Positions 1-6,356 of a stretch of DNA of 8,298 nucleotides are shown one piece after another; the stretch's first letter is position 1; every line of letters starts with the position of its first letter. Position numbers and translations under genes: made by a program. Under the pieces are notes generated by a model. That model was not told where the DNA came from. It saw only the letters and a list, made by a program, of their open reading frames with translations, and made no database searches. Origin of the DNA: Bacillota bacterium (GTDB taxonomy: Bacteria; Bacillota; Clostridia; Tissierellales; Peptoniphilaceae); contig JAEZZB010000059.1 in NCBI GenBank assembly GCA_023442495.1, positions 1-8,298 on the forward strand, in the 5' to 3' direction.

Positions 1-2
1 CT

Positions 3-86
3 TTTGGATACAAATCATTCTTCCACTTTAGAAATAGGATACTAATAACTTTGAACCTTAAACAAATACTTCAACCCATTGTTTAA
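3..86 (+). CDS. ISL3-family transposase, C-terminal fragment (partial)
   Basis: Only the last 27 codons plus the stop are in the window; the 5' part lies beyond the left edge. The segment contains GYKSF followed by FRNRIL. This resembles the aromatic-rich tail (GYRNF..FRNRI) found near the end of ISL3-family transposases, just before a short basic, variable tail. The DDE catalytic core would be upstream and is not visible. The frame is supported by the nearby ISL3-like terminal repeat rather than by its length. Other frames here are also short and open, so this is a tentative call. Whether the full transposase is intact cannot be known from this window. Confidence 0.5.
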   Translation, partial: FGYKSFFHFRNRILITLNLKQILQPIV

Positions 87-123
87 AAATAACTATGGAG
101 TTAGATTTTTACTTCTAACTCCA
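84..123 (-). terminator. Hairpin inside the IS end, possible pfp terminator
   Basis: TGGAGTTAGA (96-105) pairs perfectly with TCTAACTCCA (114-123) across an 8-base loop, giving a 10-bp stem. On the minus strand the stem is followed by TAGTTATTTTT (95 down to 85), a moderately U-rich tail. The 23 bases between the pfp stop and the IS end hold no terminator, so this may be where pfp transcription stops. On the plus strand the downstream bases are A/T-mixed and less convincing. Confidence 0.5.
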
Positions 124-145
124 ATTAAATGTTATTCTAATTCTT

Positions 146-170
146 CACCAACACTATTTGACAAAGAACC
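146..170. repeat. ISL3-type terminal inverted repeat (right end)
   Basis: The stretch ends in TTTGACAAAGAACC at 157-170. Read inward on the minus strand it begins GGTTCTTTGTCAAAT, as expected for an ISL3-family tip. The partner repeat lies outside the window, so the length of the match is an estimate. Confidence 0.6.
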
Positions 171-193
171 GTTTTTATAATACCATCTTTACT

Positions 194-1414
194 TTATTTT
201 ATAATTTCATTAATCTTTATATATCTATGAAGTCCATTTTTAACAATAGGATTTACTTCCCCTTGAATTAGTGGATATACATATCTATATATATTTTCTC
301 TTAAAATATCTTCGTTTAATAACCATTTTTTAGGAATTAATTTTTCCTTATTGGCTATATCAAAGCTGTATACATGAGAATATTCTATCTCATATGGATT
401 ATCATTTGTTCTAATTAAAATTGGAACTAGATTTGTATTATCTAAAGACAGACTAAGTGCCTTGTAACCAAGATTAAATGCTTCTTCGCTATCGGTTTTA
501 CTAATCATATAATTTGTTCTTTGAGTAATTGATAATTCAACAGCTTTAGTTTTAATATCAAGTTCATGATAAACATAATCAGCAAGTTTTCTAGAAATAC
601 CAGAAATTATTGGATGATTAAATCCTAAGTCATATGTTCTAAATATTTCTTCTTTAAAATAATTTTCGGTATCCATAAAACCTTCTGAAATAACTACTAT
701 AAGATTTTTTTCTTTTTCAAAAGCTAATTTAATGTCTTCAGCTATTCTTTCTTTACTTATTGATTGTTCAGAAAGATATAATAAATTTACTATCTCTCTA
801 TCATGATGGAAATTGGTAATTAATGATGATGCTGCAAGCCATCCAGCATTTCTCCCCATGATTTCAACAAATGTCACTGTATTTACATCATAAATATCTA
901 CATCAGTACGTATATCAATTATTGTATTTGCAATATATTTAGCGGCTGATCCAAAACCAGGTGAATGGTCCATTATCATTAAATCATTATCAATTGTTTT
1001 AGGACATCCATTTATATTCACAAAATTAATATTTTTGTATTCCATATATTGATTTAATTTCATGACTGTGTCCATTGAATCATTTCCACCAATATATATA
1101 AAAGATGTAATTTGTAATTCTTTTAATTTTTTAAATATGTTTTCATAGACTGGGGAATCTAAATTGTTTGGTAATTTGTATCTACAAGAGCCTAATATTG
1201 ATGAAGGACGACTTTTAAGTTTTTCGTTTGCTAAATTTAAATTGTATTTTTCTTTATCAATCTCAGAAATATTAGAATTTAATAAACCTTCGATTCCGTG
1301 TCTAAGTACATAAATTTTATCAAAATTATTATCAATACTTGCTTGTATAACACCTGCAAGAGATGAGTTTATTACACTAGAAGGGCCACCAGATTGTCCA
1401 ATTAAACAATTCAT
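194..1414 (-). CDS. pfp: 6-phosphofructokinase, probably pyrophosphate-dependent
   Basis: Phosphorylates fructose 6-phosphate to fructose 1,6-bisphosphate in cytoplasmic glycolysis, probably with PPi as donor, which makes the step reversible. The 406-residue protein shows the PFK fold motifs in order: GQSGGPSSVIN near residues 6-16, GGNDS at 109-113, PKTIDND at 138-144 with the catalytic Asp in TID, and MGR at 186-188. Two signs favour PPi over ATP: an Asp in the fourth place of GGNDS where ATP enzymes have Gly, and Lys in PKTIDND where ATP enzymes have Gly. The Asn in GGNDS replaces the Asp usual in GGD motifs. An upstream in-frame ATG at 1424-1426 would add four residues but has no ribosome binding site. 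The ATG at 1412-1414 has GGAG six bases before it and gives the usual family N-terminus. The gene is monocistronic and divergent from the ATPase gene; its stop lies 23 bases from an IS end. Confidence 0.93.
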   Translation of the reverse strand: MNCLIGQSGGPSSVINSSLAGVIQASIDNNFDKIYVLRHGIEGLLNSNISEIDKEKYNLNLANEKLKSRPSSILGSCRYKLPNNLDSPVYENIFKKLKELQITSFIYIGGNDSMDTVMKLNQYMEYKNINFVNINGCPKTIDNDLMIMDHSPGFGSAAKYIANTIIDIRTDVDIYDVNTVTFVEIMGRNAGWLAASSLITNFHHDREIVNLLYLSEQSISKERIAEDIKLAFEKEKNLIVVISEGFMDTENYFKEEIFRTYDLGFNHPIISGISRKLADYVYHELDIKTKAVELSITQRTNYMISKTDSEEAFNLGYKALSLSLDNTNLVPILIRTNDNPYEIEYSHVYSFDIANKEKLIPKKWLLNEDILRENIYRYVYPLIQGEVNPIVKNGLHRYIKINEIIK

Positions 1415-1420
1415 CTTTTT

Positions 1421-1424
1421 CTCC
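1421..1424 (-). promoter_or_regulatory. Ribosome binding site that sets the pfp start
   Basis: On the minus strand GGAG lies six bases before the ATG at 1412-1414. The alternative upstream ATG overlaps this site (ATGGAG) and has only an AT-rich leader before it, so the downstream start is preferred. Confidence 0.8.
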
Positions 1425-1429
1425 ATTCA

Positions 1430-1488
1430 AATTTTATTTCTTTTATATTATATCATTAATTTTATTTCTTTTATATTATATCATTAAT
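1430..1488. repeat. 28-bp perfect tandem duplication in the pfp promoter
   Basis: Positions 1430-1457 and 1458-1485 are identical 28-base units, and the match continues for three more bases. Each unit contains, on the minus strand, the extended -10 element TGATATAAT. The repeat therefore carries two promoter cores in tandem upstream of pfp. Confidence 0.9.
1447..1483 (-). promoter_or_regulatory. Two tandem extended -10 promoter elements for pfp
   Basis: On the minus strand TATAAT occurs at 1447-1452 and again at 1475-1480. Each is preceded by TG one base upstream, forming the extended -10 motif TGnTATAAT. I see no good -35 hexamer for either, which fits promoters that depend on the extended element. 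Use of the proximal copy would give a leader of roughly 25 bases before the ATG at 1414. Which copy is used is unknown. Confidence 0.55.
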
Positions 1489-1525
1489 AAAGAAAAATAC
1501 ACGTTTCTTTAAATTTAATATATAG

Positions 1526-1554
1526 TTTGCATTTTTAATTATTTATGTTATAAT
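1526..1554 (+). promoter_or_regulatory. Sigma-A-type promoter of the riboswitch-ATPase transcript
   Basis: The -35 element TTTGCA (1526-1531) is separated by 17 bases from a perfect TATAAT (1549-1554). TG at 1546-1547 makes it an extended -10. The predicted transcript starts near 1561, just before the riboswitch. Confidence 0.8.
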
Positions 1555-1574
1555 AAAAGTACAAACAATTCGAA

Positions 1575-1676
1575 AGGATTCATTTAAAACAAGCGGTAAA
1601 CATATTTGTTTATTAGCCGGGCTACAAAAAGCGTAGCAGCAGAAAGTTTATTAAACGCACTGTGAGACAGCATCCT
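1575..1676 (+). ncRNA. NiCo (czcD-type) cobalt/nickel riboswitch aptamer
   Basis: The leader carries the conserved pieces of the NiCo class in order. AGCGG (1592-1596) is followed by hairpin TAAACA/TGTTTA (1597-1612). Next come GCCGGGC (1616-1622) and hairpin GCTAC/GTAGC (1621-1637). CAGCAGAAAG leads into a small GTTT/AAAC hairpin (1646-1656), then ACGCAC (1655-1660) and GAGACAG (1664-1670). This closely follows the published four-helix NiCo aptamer as I remember it, including the GCCGGGC and ACGCAC cores. The closing helix P1 is unclear; AGGAT (1575-1579) with ATCCT (1672-1676) is one option. The 3' part of the aptamer is also the 5' arm of the terminator, as expected for an ON switch in which Co2+ or Ni2+ binding prevents termination. 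The class has also been reported to respond to Fe2+. A P1B-4 ATPase lies immediately downstream, which fits the known gene partners. Confidence 0.88.
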
Positions 1677-1698
1677 GTCTTATAGTGCGATTTTTTTT
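1656..1698 (+). terminator. Riboswitch-controlled intrinsic terminator
   Basis: CGCACTGTGAGACAG (1656-1670) pairs with CTGTCTTATAGTGCG (1675-1689) in a continuous 15-bp stem with two G-U pairs and a CATC loop, followed by eight T. The 5' arm is the conserved 3' segment of the NiCo aptamer, so aptamer folding and termination exclude each other. Confidence 0.92.
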
Positions 1699-1721
1699 AG
1701 AAAATTTTATGCGAAATAACA

Positions 1722-1727
1722 AGGGGG
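1722..1727 (+). promoter_or_regulatory. Ribosome binding site that sets the ATPase start
   Basis: AGGGGG lies five bases before the ATG at 1733-1735. A longer in-frame reading from GTG at 1685 would begin inside the terminator stem and is rejected. Confidence 0.85.
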
Positions 1728-1732
1728 ATATA

Positions 1733-3565
1733 ATGCTAAAATATTTAATAACCGAAAGGCAAGGTCGTTTTCTATCGATAGGTATATTGTTGACAATATT
1801 AGGATTTGCTATGCATACAATCAATAAAAATTTAAGTACATATCTATTTTACATAGCAATCGTATTTTTAGGATATTATGCAACAAAGAATGCCGTAGTA
1901 GATACAATCAAGAATAAATCTCCAAATGTAGATTTATTGATGATACTTTCAGCTTTAGGTGCAATATTGATTGACTACGCATCAGAAGGTGCATTGCTTT
2001 TAATTATATTTGCAGGTGCAGAAGTATTAGAAAATTATGTAACAGGAAAATCCAGTTCAGCAATTAAAGAACTTATGAAACAATTACCGGATGAAGCTAA
2101 AAGAATAACGAGTGATGGTAATTATGAAATAGTGAGTACTGATGAACTTAAAATAGGTGATAAGGTATTAGTTTCTAAAGGTGACCAATTACCAATTGAT
2201 GGCTTTGTTGACAGAGAATCAACGATTAATGAATCTTCACTTACTGGAGAATCTGTCCCTATTATGAAGACAAAAGGAGAAGAAGTATTTGCTGGAACTA
2301 TAAATGAAGGGAATTCATTTGTAATCGAAGTAAGTAAGGAAAAGAAAGATACAGTATTTTCAAACATTATAAGAATGGCCGAACAAGCACAAAATAAACC
2401 GTCTAAAAAGTCAAAGATTATCGACAAAATAGAATCAATCTATGTAATAGCGGTTCTTATAGTAGTTCCATTATTTATACTAGCACTCTATTATCTAACT
2501 GGATTTACATTTGAACAGGCATTTTATAGAGGAATAGTGCTTTTAACTGTAGCAAGTCCATGTGCATTAGTTGCATCGGCAACACCAGCAACACTATCAG
2601 CCATTTCTAATGGTGCTAAAAATGGAATTCTATTCAAAGATGGCCGTGCTATGGAAATATTAAGTGATGTCGATATAATAGGTACAGATAAAACTGGTAC
2701 TCTAACTTATGGAGAATTTGAAGTAATTGATTACAAAATTGATGAAGAAATTCTAAAATCTGTAGTATATATTGAACAAAATTCAAATCATCCAATTGCT
2801 CAAGGTATTGTAAATAAATTTAAGGATTTAGATATTTCTAAAGTTGAAAAAACAAATATTGAGGAAATAGCCGGTAAGGGTGTCCAAATGGGAGATATCA
2901 AAGTCGGCAAGAAATCAATGTTTGATGGATATAAAGATTCAAATAATTATCTGGAAATAGAAAATGAAGGCAACACAATTTCATATATATCAAAAGCTGA
3001 TGAAGTTGTAGGTTACATTGTACTTTCAGACAAAGTTAGGGAAAGTTCAAAAGAAGCGATTAAAGATTTTCATAAGGATAATGTTATTATTGAAATGCTT
3101 ACAGGAGATAATCAAAATGTTGCCAATAAAGTTGCAAAATATCTGGATATTAAGCACTATAGATCTGGTTTAAATCCAGAAGACAAGATGAATTTTATTG
3201 AAACAAAAATGAATGATGGTAAAACTGTAGCTATGATAGGTGATGGTATCAATGATGCACCAGCACTTGCAAATGCAGATATAGGTATTTCAATGGGTTC
3301 AGGCACATCAATAGCCATGGAGTCTTCAGATATAGTAATAGTTCAAAATGACCTAAAAAAACTATATCACAGCTTCAAATTAAGTAAAAAATTAAATAGT
3401 ATTATATATCAAAATATAGTATTTTCAGTATCTGTAATCATAATATTAATAATATTGAATCTATTTGGAATACTTGACCTTCCACTTGGAGTTGTATTCC
3501 ATGAAGGTTCAACGATATTAGTAATACTAAATGGTTTGAGACTACTTGGATTTAAAAATAAATAG
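1733..3565 (+). CDS. P1B-4 heavy-metal-exporting P-type ATPase (Co2+/Ni2+/Fe2+)
   Basis: ATP-driven membrane pump predicted to export divalent metal from the cytoplasm. The 610-residue protein has about eight hydrophobic segments: two pairs within residues 14-98, a pair at roughly 235-285, and a pair at roughly 560-603. The catalytic motifs are complete: TGES at 171-174 (actuator), DKTGT with phosphorylated Asp319, HP at 353-354 and GDGIND at 503-508. The metal-site motifs are SPC at 275-277 in the sixth segment and HEGST at 590-594 in the eighth. This pair defines the P1B-4 group (CoaT, CtpD, PfeT and CzcP type) rather than Cu or Zn/Cd pumps, which carry CPC or CPx. No N-terminal CXXC metal-binding domain is present, which is usual for this group. 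The NiCo riboswitch upstream argues for Co2+ or Ni2+, with Fe2+ still possible. The gene appears monocistronic, with its own promoter and terminator. Confidence 0.94.
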   Translation: MLKYLITERQGRFLSIGILLTILGFAMHTINKNLSTYLFYIAIVFLGYYATKNAVVDTIKNKSPNVDLLMILSALGAILIDYASEGALLLIIFAGAEVLENYVTGKSSSAIKELMKQLPDEAKRITSDGNYEIVSTDELKIGDKVLVSKGDQLPIDGFVDRESTINESSLTGESVPIMKTKGEEVFAGTINEGNSFVIEVSKEKKDTVFSNIIRMAEQAQNKPSKKSKIIDKIESIYVIAVLIVVPLFILALYYLTGFTFEQAFYRGIVLLTVASPCALVASATPATLSAISNGAKNGILFKDGRAMEILSDVDIIGTDKTGTLTYGEFEVIDYKIDEEILKSVVYIEQNSNHPIAQGIVNKFKDLDISKVEKTNIEEIAGKGVQMGDIKVGKKSMFDGYKDSNNYLEIENEGNTISYISKADEVVGYIVLSDKVRESSKEAIKDFHKDNVIIEMLTGDNQNVANKVAKYLDIKHYRSGLNPEDKMNFIETKMNDGKTVAMIGDGINDAPALANADIGISMGSGTSIAMESSDIVIVQNDLKKLYHSFKLSKKLNSIIYQNIVFSVSVIIILIILNLFGILDLPLGVVFHEGSTILVILNGLRLLGFKNK

Positions 3566-3571
3566 TGAAAG

Positions 3572-3609
3572 ATGGTGTTTCAAGACAATTCTTGTTACAC
3601 CATTTTTTT
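3572..3609 (+). terminator. Intrinsic terminator after the ATPase gene
   Basis: ATGGTGT (3572-3578) pairs with ACACCAT (3597-3603). After a short T-T mismatch, CAAGA (3581-3585) pairs with TCTTG (3590-3594) around a CAAT loop. A run of seven T follows at 3603-3609. It separates the metal-efflux transcript from the cdr operon. Confidence 0.9.
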
Positions 3610-3624
3610 AATTTAATAAATGTA

Positions 3625-3654
3625 TTATTAATTTAATCAACAATAATGTATAAT
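3625..3654 (+). promoter_or_regulatory. Candidate promoter of the cdr-apeB-deoD operon
   Basis: A perfect TATAAT (3649-3654) lies 32 bases before the cdr ATG and just past the upstream terminator. The -35 region is poor; TTATTA at 3625-3630 with an 18-base spacer is the best I can see. The whole stretch is AT-rich, so the -10 match could be chance. Confidence 0.5.
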
Positions 3655-3686
3655 TAAATATATGAAATAAATAGAAAGGAATATTT

Positions 3687-5012
3687 ATGGATATTTTAAT
3701 TATAGGAGGAATTGCGGCAGGTGCTTCAGTAGCTGCAAAAGCAAAGAGAACTGATCCGAAAGCCAATGTGACAATTATAGAAAAAAATGACTATCTTTCA
3801 TTTGGAGCTTGTGGTCTTCCATATTATTTAGGTGGAGAGTTTGAAAATACAGATAAAATGTATGCAAGATCCATAGAAAATACTAAAGAACAAGGTATAG
3901 AAGTTTTAAGTCTCCATGAAGTTTTAAGTATTGATTTCGATAATAAGAATGTTATTGTACAAAATCTAAAAAATAATGAAGAATTTAATATACATTATGA
4001 TAAATTGGCAATTTGTACAGGAGCTACGCCTTCAGTATTTGGAGAAGGAGCATATAGCGAAAATGTATTTACAATGGTCAAAGAAGATGATGCCAATAGA
4101 TTAAAAGCAAAACTTGATGAAATTGAAAATATTGTAGTTATTGGAGCAGGATTTATCGGACTTGAAGTTGCTGAACAATTAGTTTCACTAGGTAAAAAAG
4201 TTACTGTAGTGCACAAAGCAAATGATTTACTTGCCAATATTTTTGATACAGAAATTTCACAATTGATAAAAGAAAAAGCCATTGAACATGGTATTAAATT
4301 TGAATTTAATAAAACTTATGAAGGATTTAAAACAGAAGGCAATAAAGTAATTTCTGTAATAACTGATAAAGGTGAAATTCCTTGTGATGCTTCAGTAATT
4401 GCGTTAGGATTCAAACCGAATACTGAATTTATAGCTGATGAAAGATTAGAAAAAATCAAAAATGGAGCAATAGTTGTTGACGAATATGGTCGTACAAGTA
4501 TTAAAGATGTCTATGCAGCAGGAGATTGTGCGACAGTTAATCACAAATTTATAGATAAGTTTCATGCAGCTCTTGCAACATATGCTAATAAAATGGGAAG
4601 AATAATAGGTGAAAATATCGTATCCAAAAATCAAAAAGCATATATAGGAGCATTAGGTTCAGCATCCATAAAAGTTGGAGAATATGGTGCAGCAGCTACT
4701 GGACTTAATGAAGAAAGTGCTAAAAATCTTGGGATAAATTACAAAAAGACATTTATAAAATCTAAAAACCAAACTTCATATTTAAGAGGTCAAGAAGATA
4801 TTTATATCAAATTAATATATGATGCGGAAACTAGAGTTATTCTTGGTGGACAAATATTTGGTAAAAAGGGAATTGAAAGAATTACAGCATTAGTTGTTGC
4901 AATTCATAAGGAAGCAACAGTTGATGAATTAGGATTTATGGATTTTCCATATTCACCACCATTTTCACCTACATGGGATCCATTAAATGTTTCAGGAAAC
5001 GCATCAAAATAA
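3687..5012 (+). CDS. cdr: CoA-disulfide reductase-like FAD/NAD(P)H oxidoreductase
   Basis: Cytoplasmic flavoprotein of the pyridine nucleotide-disulfide oxidoreductase superfamily, predicted to use NAD(P)H to reduce CoA disulfide or a related thiol substrate. Visible in the 441 residues are an FAD-binding GGIAAG near residues 7-12 and the single redox cysteine Cys42 in SFGACGLPYY. A second dinucleotide-binding motif, GAGFIG, is at 153-158, and AGDCA is at 278-282. The C-terminal dimerisation end carries YSPPFSPTWDPLN near 422-434, where the conserved tyrosine of CoA-disulfide reductases is expected. The SFGACGLPYY context favours CoA-disulfide reductase over water-forming NADH oxidase, but the two are hard to separate by eye; oxygen or polysulfide reduction remains possible. 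There is no C-terminal rhodanese domain, unlike the roughly 550-residue fused forms. AAAGGA at 3675-3680 supports the start. First gene of an operon, nine bases ahead of apeB. Confidence 0.87.
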   Translation: MDILIIGGIAAGASVAAKAKRTDPKANVTIIEKNDYLSFGACGLPYYLGGEFENTDKMYARSIENTKEQGIEVLSLHEVLSIDFDNKNVIVQNLKNNEEFNIHYDKLAICTGATPSVFGEGAYSENVFTMVKEDDANRLKAKLDEIENIVVIGAGFIGLEVAEQLVSLGKKVTVVHKANDLLANIFDTEISQLIKEKAIEHGIKFEFNKTYEGFKTEGNKVISVITDKGEIPCDASVIALGFKPNTEFIADERLEKIKNGAIVVDEYGRTSIKDVYAAGDCATVNHKFIDKFHAALATYANKMGRIIGENIVSKNQKAYIGALGSASIKVGEYGAAATGLNEESAKNLGINYKKTFIKSKNQTSYLRGQEDIYIKLIYDAETRVILGGQIFGKKGIERITALVVAIHKEATVDELGFMDFPYSPPFSPTWDPLNVSGNASK

Positions 5013-5021
5013 GGAGTTATT

Positions 5022-6335
5022 ATGAAAATAGAATATGAAAAATATTATGAAGATTTTGAAGAAGAAGAATTATTTATTGCAGATTATCTAAATTATCTTG
5101 ACGAATCAGTTTCGATGTATCATTCTACAAATGCTACAAAAGAAAGACTTAAAAGAAATGGATTTGTTCAAATAGATTTCAAAGAAGAATGGAATTTAGA
5201 ATCTGAAGGAAAGTATTTTTTAGTAGTGAATGATTCTACAATAATTGCATTTAGTATAGGAACTGATAAAGAAGCACCATTTAAGATAGTAGGAGCACAT
5301 ACAGATTCACCAACATTTAAAATTAAATCAAATCCTTTAATTAAAAAGTCAGGATATACATTATTGAACACAGAGATTTATGGAGGACCTCTTGTAAATA
5401 CATGGTTAGATAGAACATTATCTATTGCTGGTAGAGTATTTGTAAAAGGTGAATCAAAATTAAATCCTGAAGTAAAACTTGTAAATCTTGATTATGATTT
5501 ATTATCTATTCCATCTCTTGCAATTCATATGACATCAATAGATGAAAGAGGTAAATTGCCAAATCCTCAAACTCAATTAATTCCAGTAATTGGATTAAGT
5601 GAAGATTTTGATTTAGATGAGCTAATCGCAGATGAGTTAGAAATAAGTAAAAAAGATATTTTAAGTACTGACTTATTCCTATACAATAGAGAAAGGGCAA
5701 ATGTAATAGGTAGCGAAGGTGAATTTATCCAATCCGGTAAAATAGATAATTTAGGCATGATGCATGCTGGATTAAAGGCAATTATCGATTCAAAACAATC
5801 AAAACAAACAAAAATATTTGTAGGATTTGATAATGAAGAAATTGGTTCAGGCACTCAACAAGGTGCAAGATCTACAATGTTTAAGGATGTATTAAAGAAA
5901 ATTTCATATTCACTAGGAAATGATGAAATTACTTTTGTAAATCAAATCTACAATTCATTTATGATTTCAGCTGATCAAGCTCATGCAATACATCCAAATT
6001 ACTTAGATAAAGCTGATCCAACGAATAGACCACAAATTAATAAAGGGCCAGTCATCAAAGAATCAGCATCAAGATCTTATGCAACTGATGGATTTGGAAA
6101 AGCGGTACTTATAGATATTGCAAAAGAAAATGATATTCCATTACAATTTTTCCATAATCGTTCAGATTTAAGAGGTGGTTCAACAATTGGATCACTTATC
6201 GAAATTGCATCAGGAATTAAAAATATCGATATAGGGAATCCAATGCTTGCAATGCATTCAGTAAGAGAAATGTGCGGCGTTGAAGACCACATTCATATGG
6301 CGAAATTAATGCAAGCATTTTACGAAGCAGAATAA
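5022..6335 (+). CDS. apeB: M18-family aminopeptidase (aspartyl aminopeptidase type)
   Basis: Metalloaminopeptidase that removes N-terminal residues, typically acidic ones, from peptides in the cytoplasm. At 437 residues it matches the bacterial M18 length. The two-metal site is intact: His93 in AHTDSP, Asp242 in KIDNLG, Glu272-Glu273 in DNEEIGS (catalytic base and metal ligand), Asp318 in SADQAHA and His412 in AMHSVRE. The LRGGSTIGS stretch at 383-391 is also characteristic. No signal peptide is seen. AAGGAG at 5011-5016 overlaps the cdr stop codon and lies five bases before the ATG, a sign of coupled translation. A purine nucleoside phosphorylase follows 21 bases downstream. The grouping suggests a housekeeping catabolic operon that recovers amino acids and nucleosides, though no direct functional link between the three genes is known to me. 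Confidence 0.93.
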   Translation: MKIEYEKYYEDFEEEELFIADYLNYLDESVSMYHSTNATKERLKRNGFVQIDFKEEWNLESEGKYFLVVNDSTIIAFSIGTDKEAPFKIVGAHTDSPTFKIKSNPLIKKSGYTLLNTEIYGGPLVNTWLDRTLSIAGRVFVKGESKLNPEVKLVNLDYDLLSIPSLAIHMTSIDERGKLPNPQTQLIPVIGLSEDFDLDELIADELEISKKDILSTDLFLYNRERANVIGSEGEFIQSGKIDNLGMMHAGLKAIIDSKQSKQTKIFVGFDNEEIGSGTQQGARSTMFKDVLKKISYSLGNDEITFVNQIYNSFMISADQAHAIHPNYLDKADPTNRPQINKGPVIKESASRSYATDGFGKAVLIDIAKENDIPLQFFHNRSDLRGGSTIGSLIEIASGIKNIDIGNPMLAMHSVREMCGVEDHIHMAKLMQAFYEAE

Positions 6336-6356
6336 AATAATTTAAAAGGAGAAAAT

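Larger units (their letters stand above)
1..170 (+). mobile_element. ISL3-family insertion sequence, 3' end only
   Basis: Three signs agree. The reading frame from position 3 to a stop at 84-86 resembles the C-terminus of ISL3-family transposases. An internal hairpin lies at 96-123. The segment ends at 170 with CTATTTGACAAAGAACC, which matches the terminal inverted repeat typical of this family (GGTTCTTTGTCAAA read inward). The rest of the element lies to the left of the window, so its completeness cannot be judged. The family usually makes 8-bp target duplications; the candidate right-hand copy is GTTTTTAT at 171-178. The assignment rests on remembered family sequences, not a search. Confidence 0.65.

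Noticed and set aside
1..45. Plus-strand frame 1 ending at 43-45 as the tail of another gene
   Set aside because: Only 14 codons are visible with no recognisable motif. The frame from position 3 fits an ISL3 transposase end better and agrees with the nearby terminal repeat.
124..180. Minus-strand frame reading WYYKNGSLSNSVGEELE before a stop
   Set aside because: A stop lies just upstream and the stretch falls mostly on the ISL3-type terminal repeat, so the protein-like look is probably a by-product of that repeat.
1685..1732. GTG-started N-terminal extension of the ATPase by 16 residues
   Set aside because: The GTG lies in the 3' arm of the terminator and the stretch includes its T-run. The ATG at 1733 has a strong ribosome binding site five bases upstream.
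2122..2427. Open frame of 101 codons on the minus strand inside the ATPase gene
   Set aside because: It is a shadow of the ATPase coding frame, with no ribosome binding site and no recognisable domain. The minus-strand open frames inside cdr, apeB and deoD are rejected on the same grounds.
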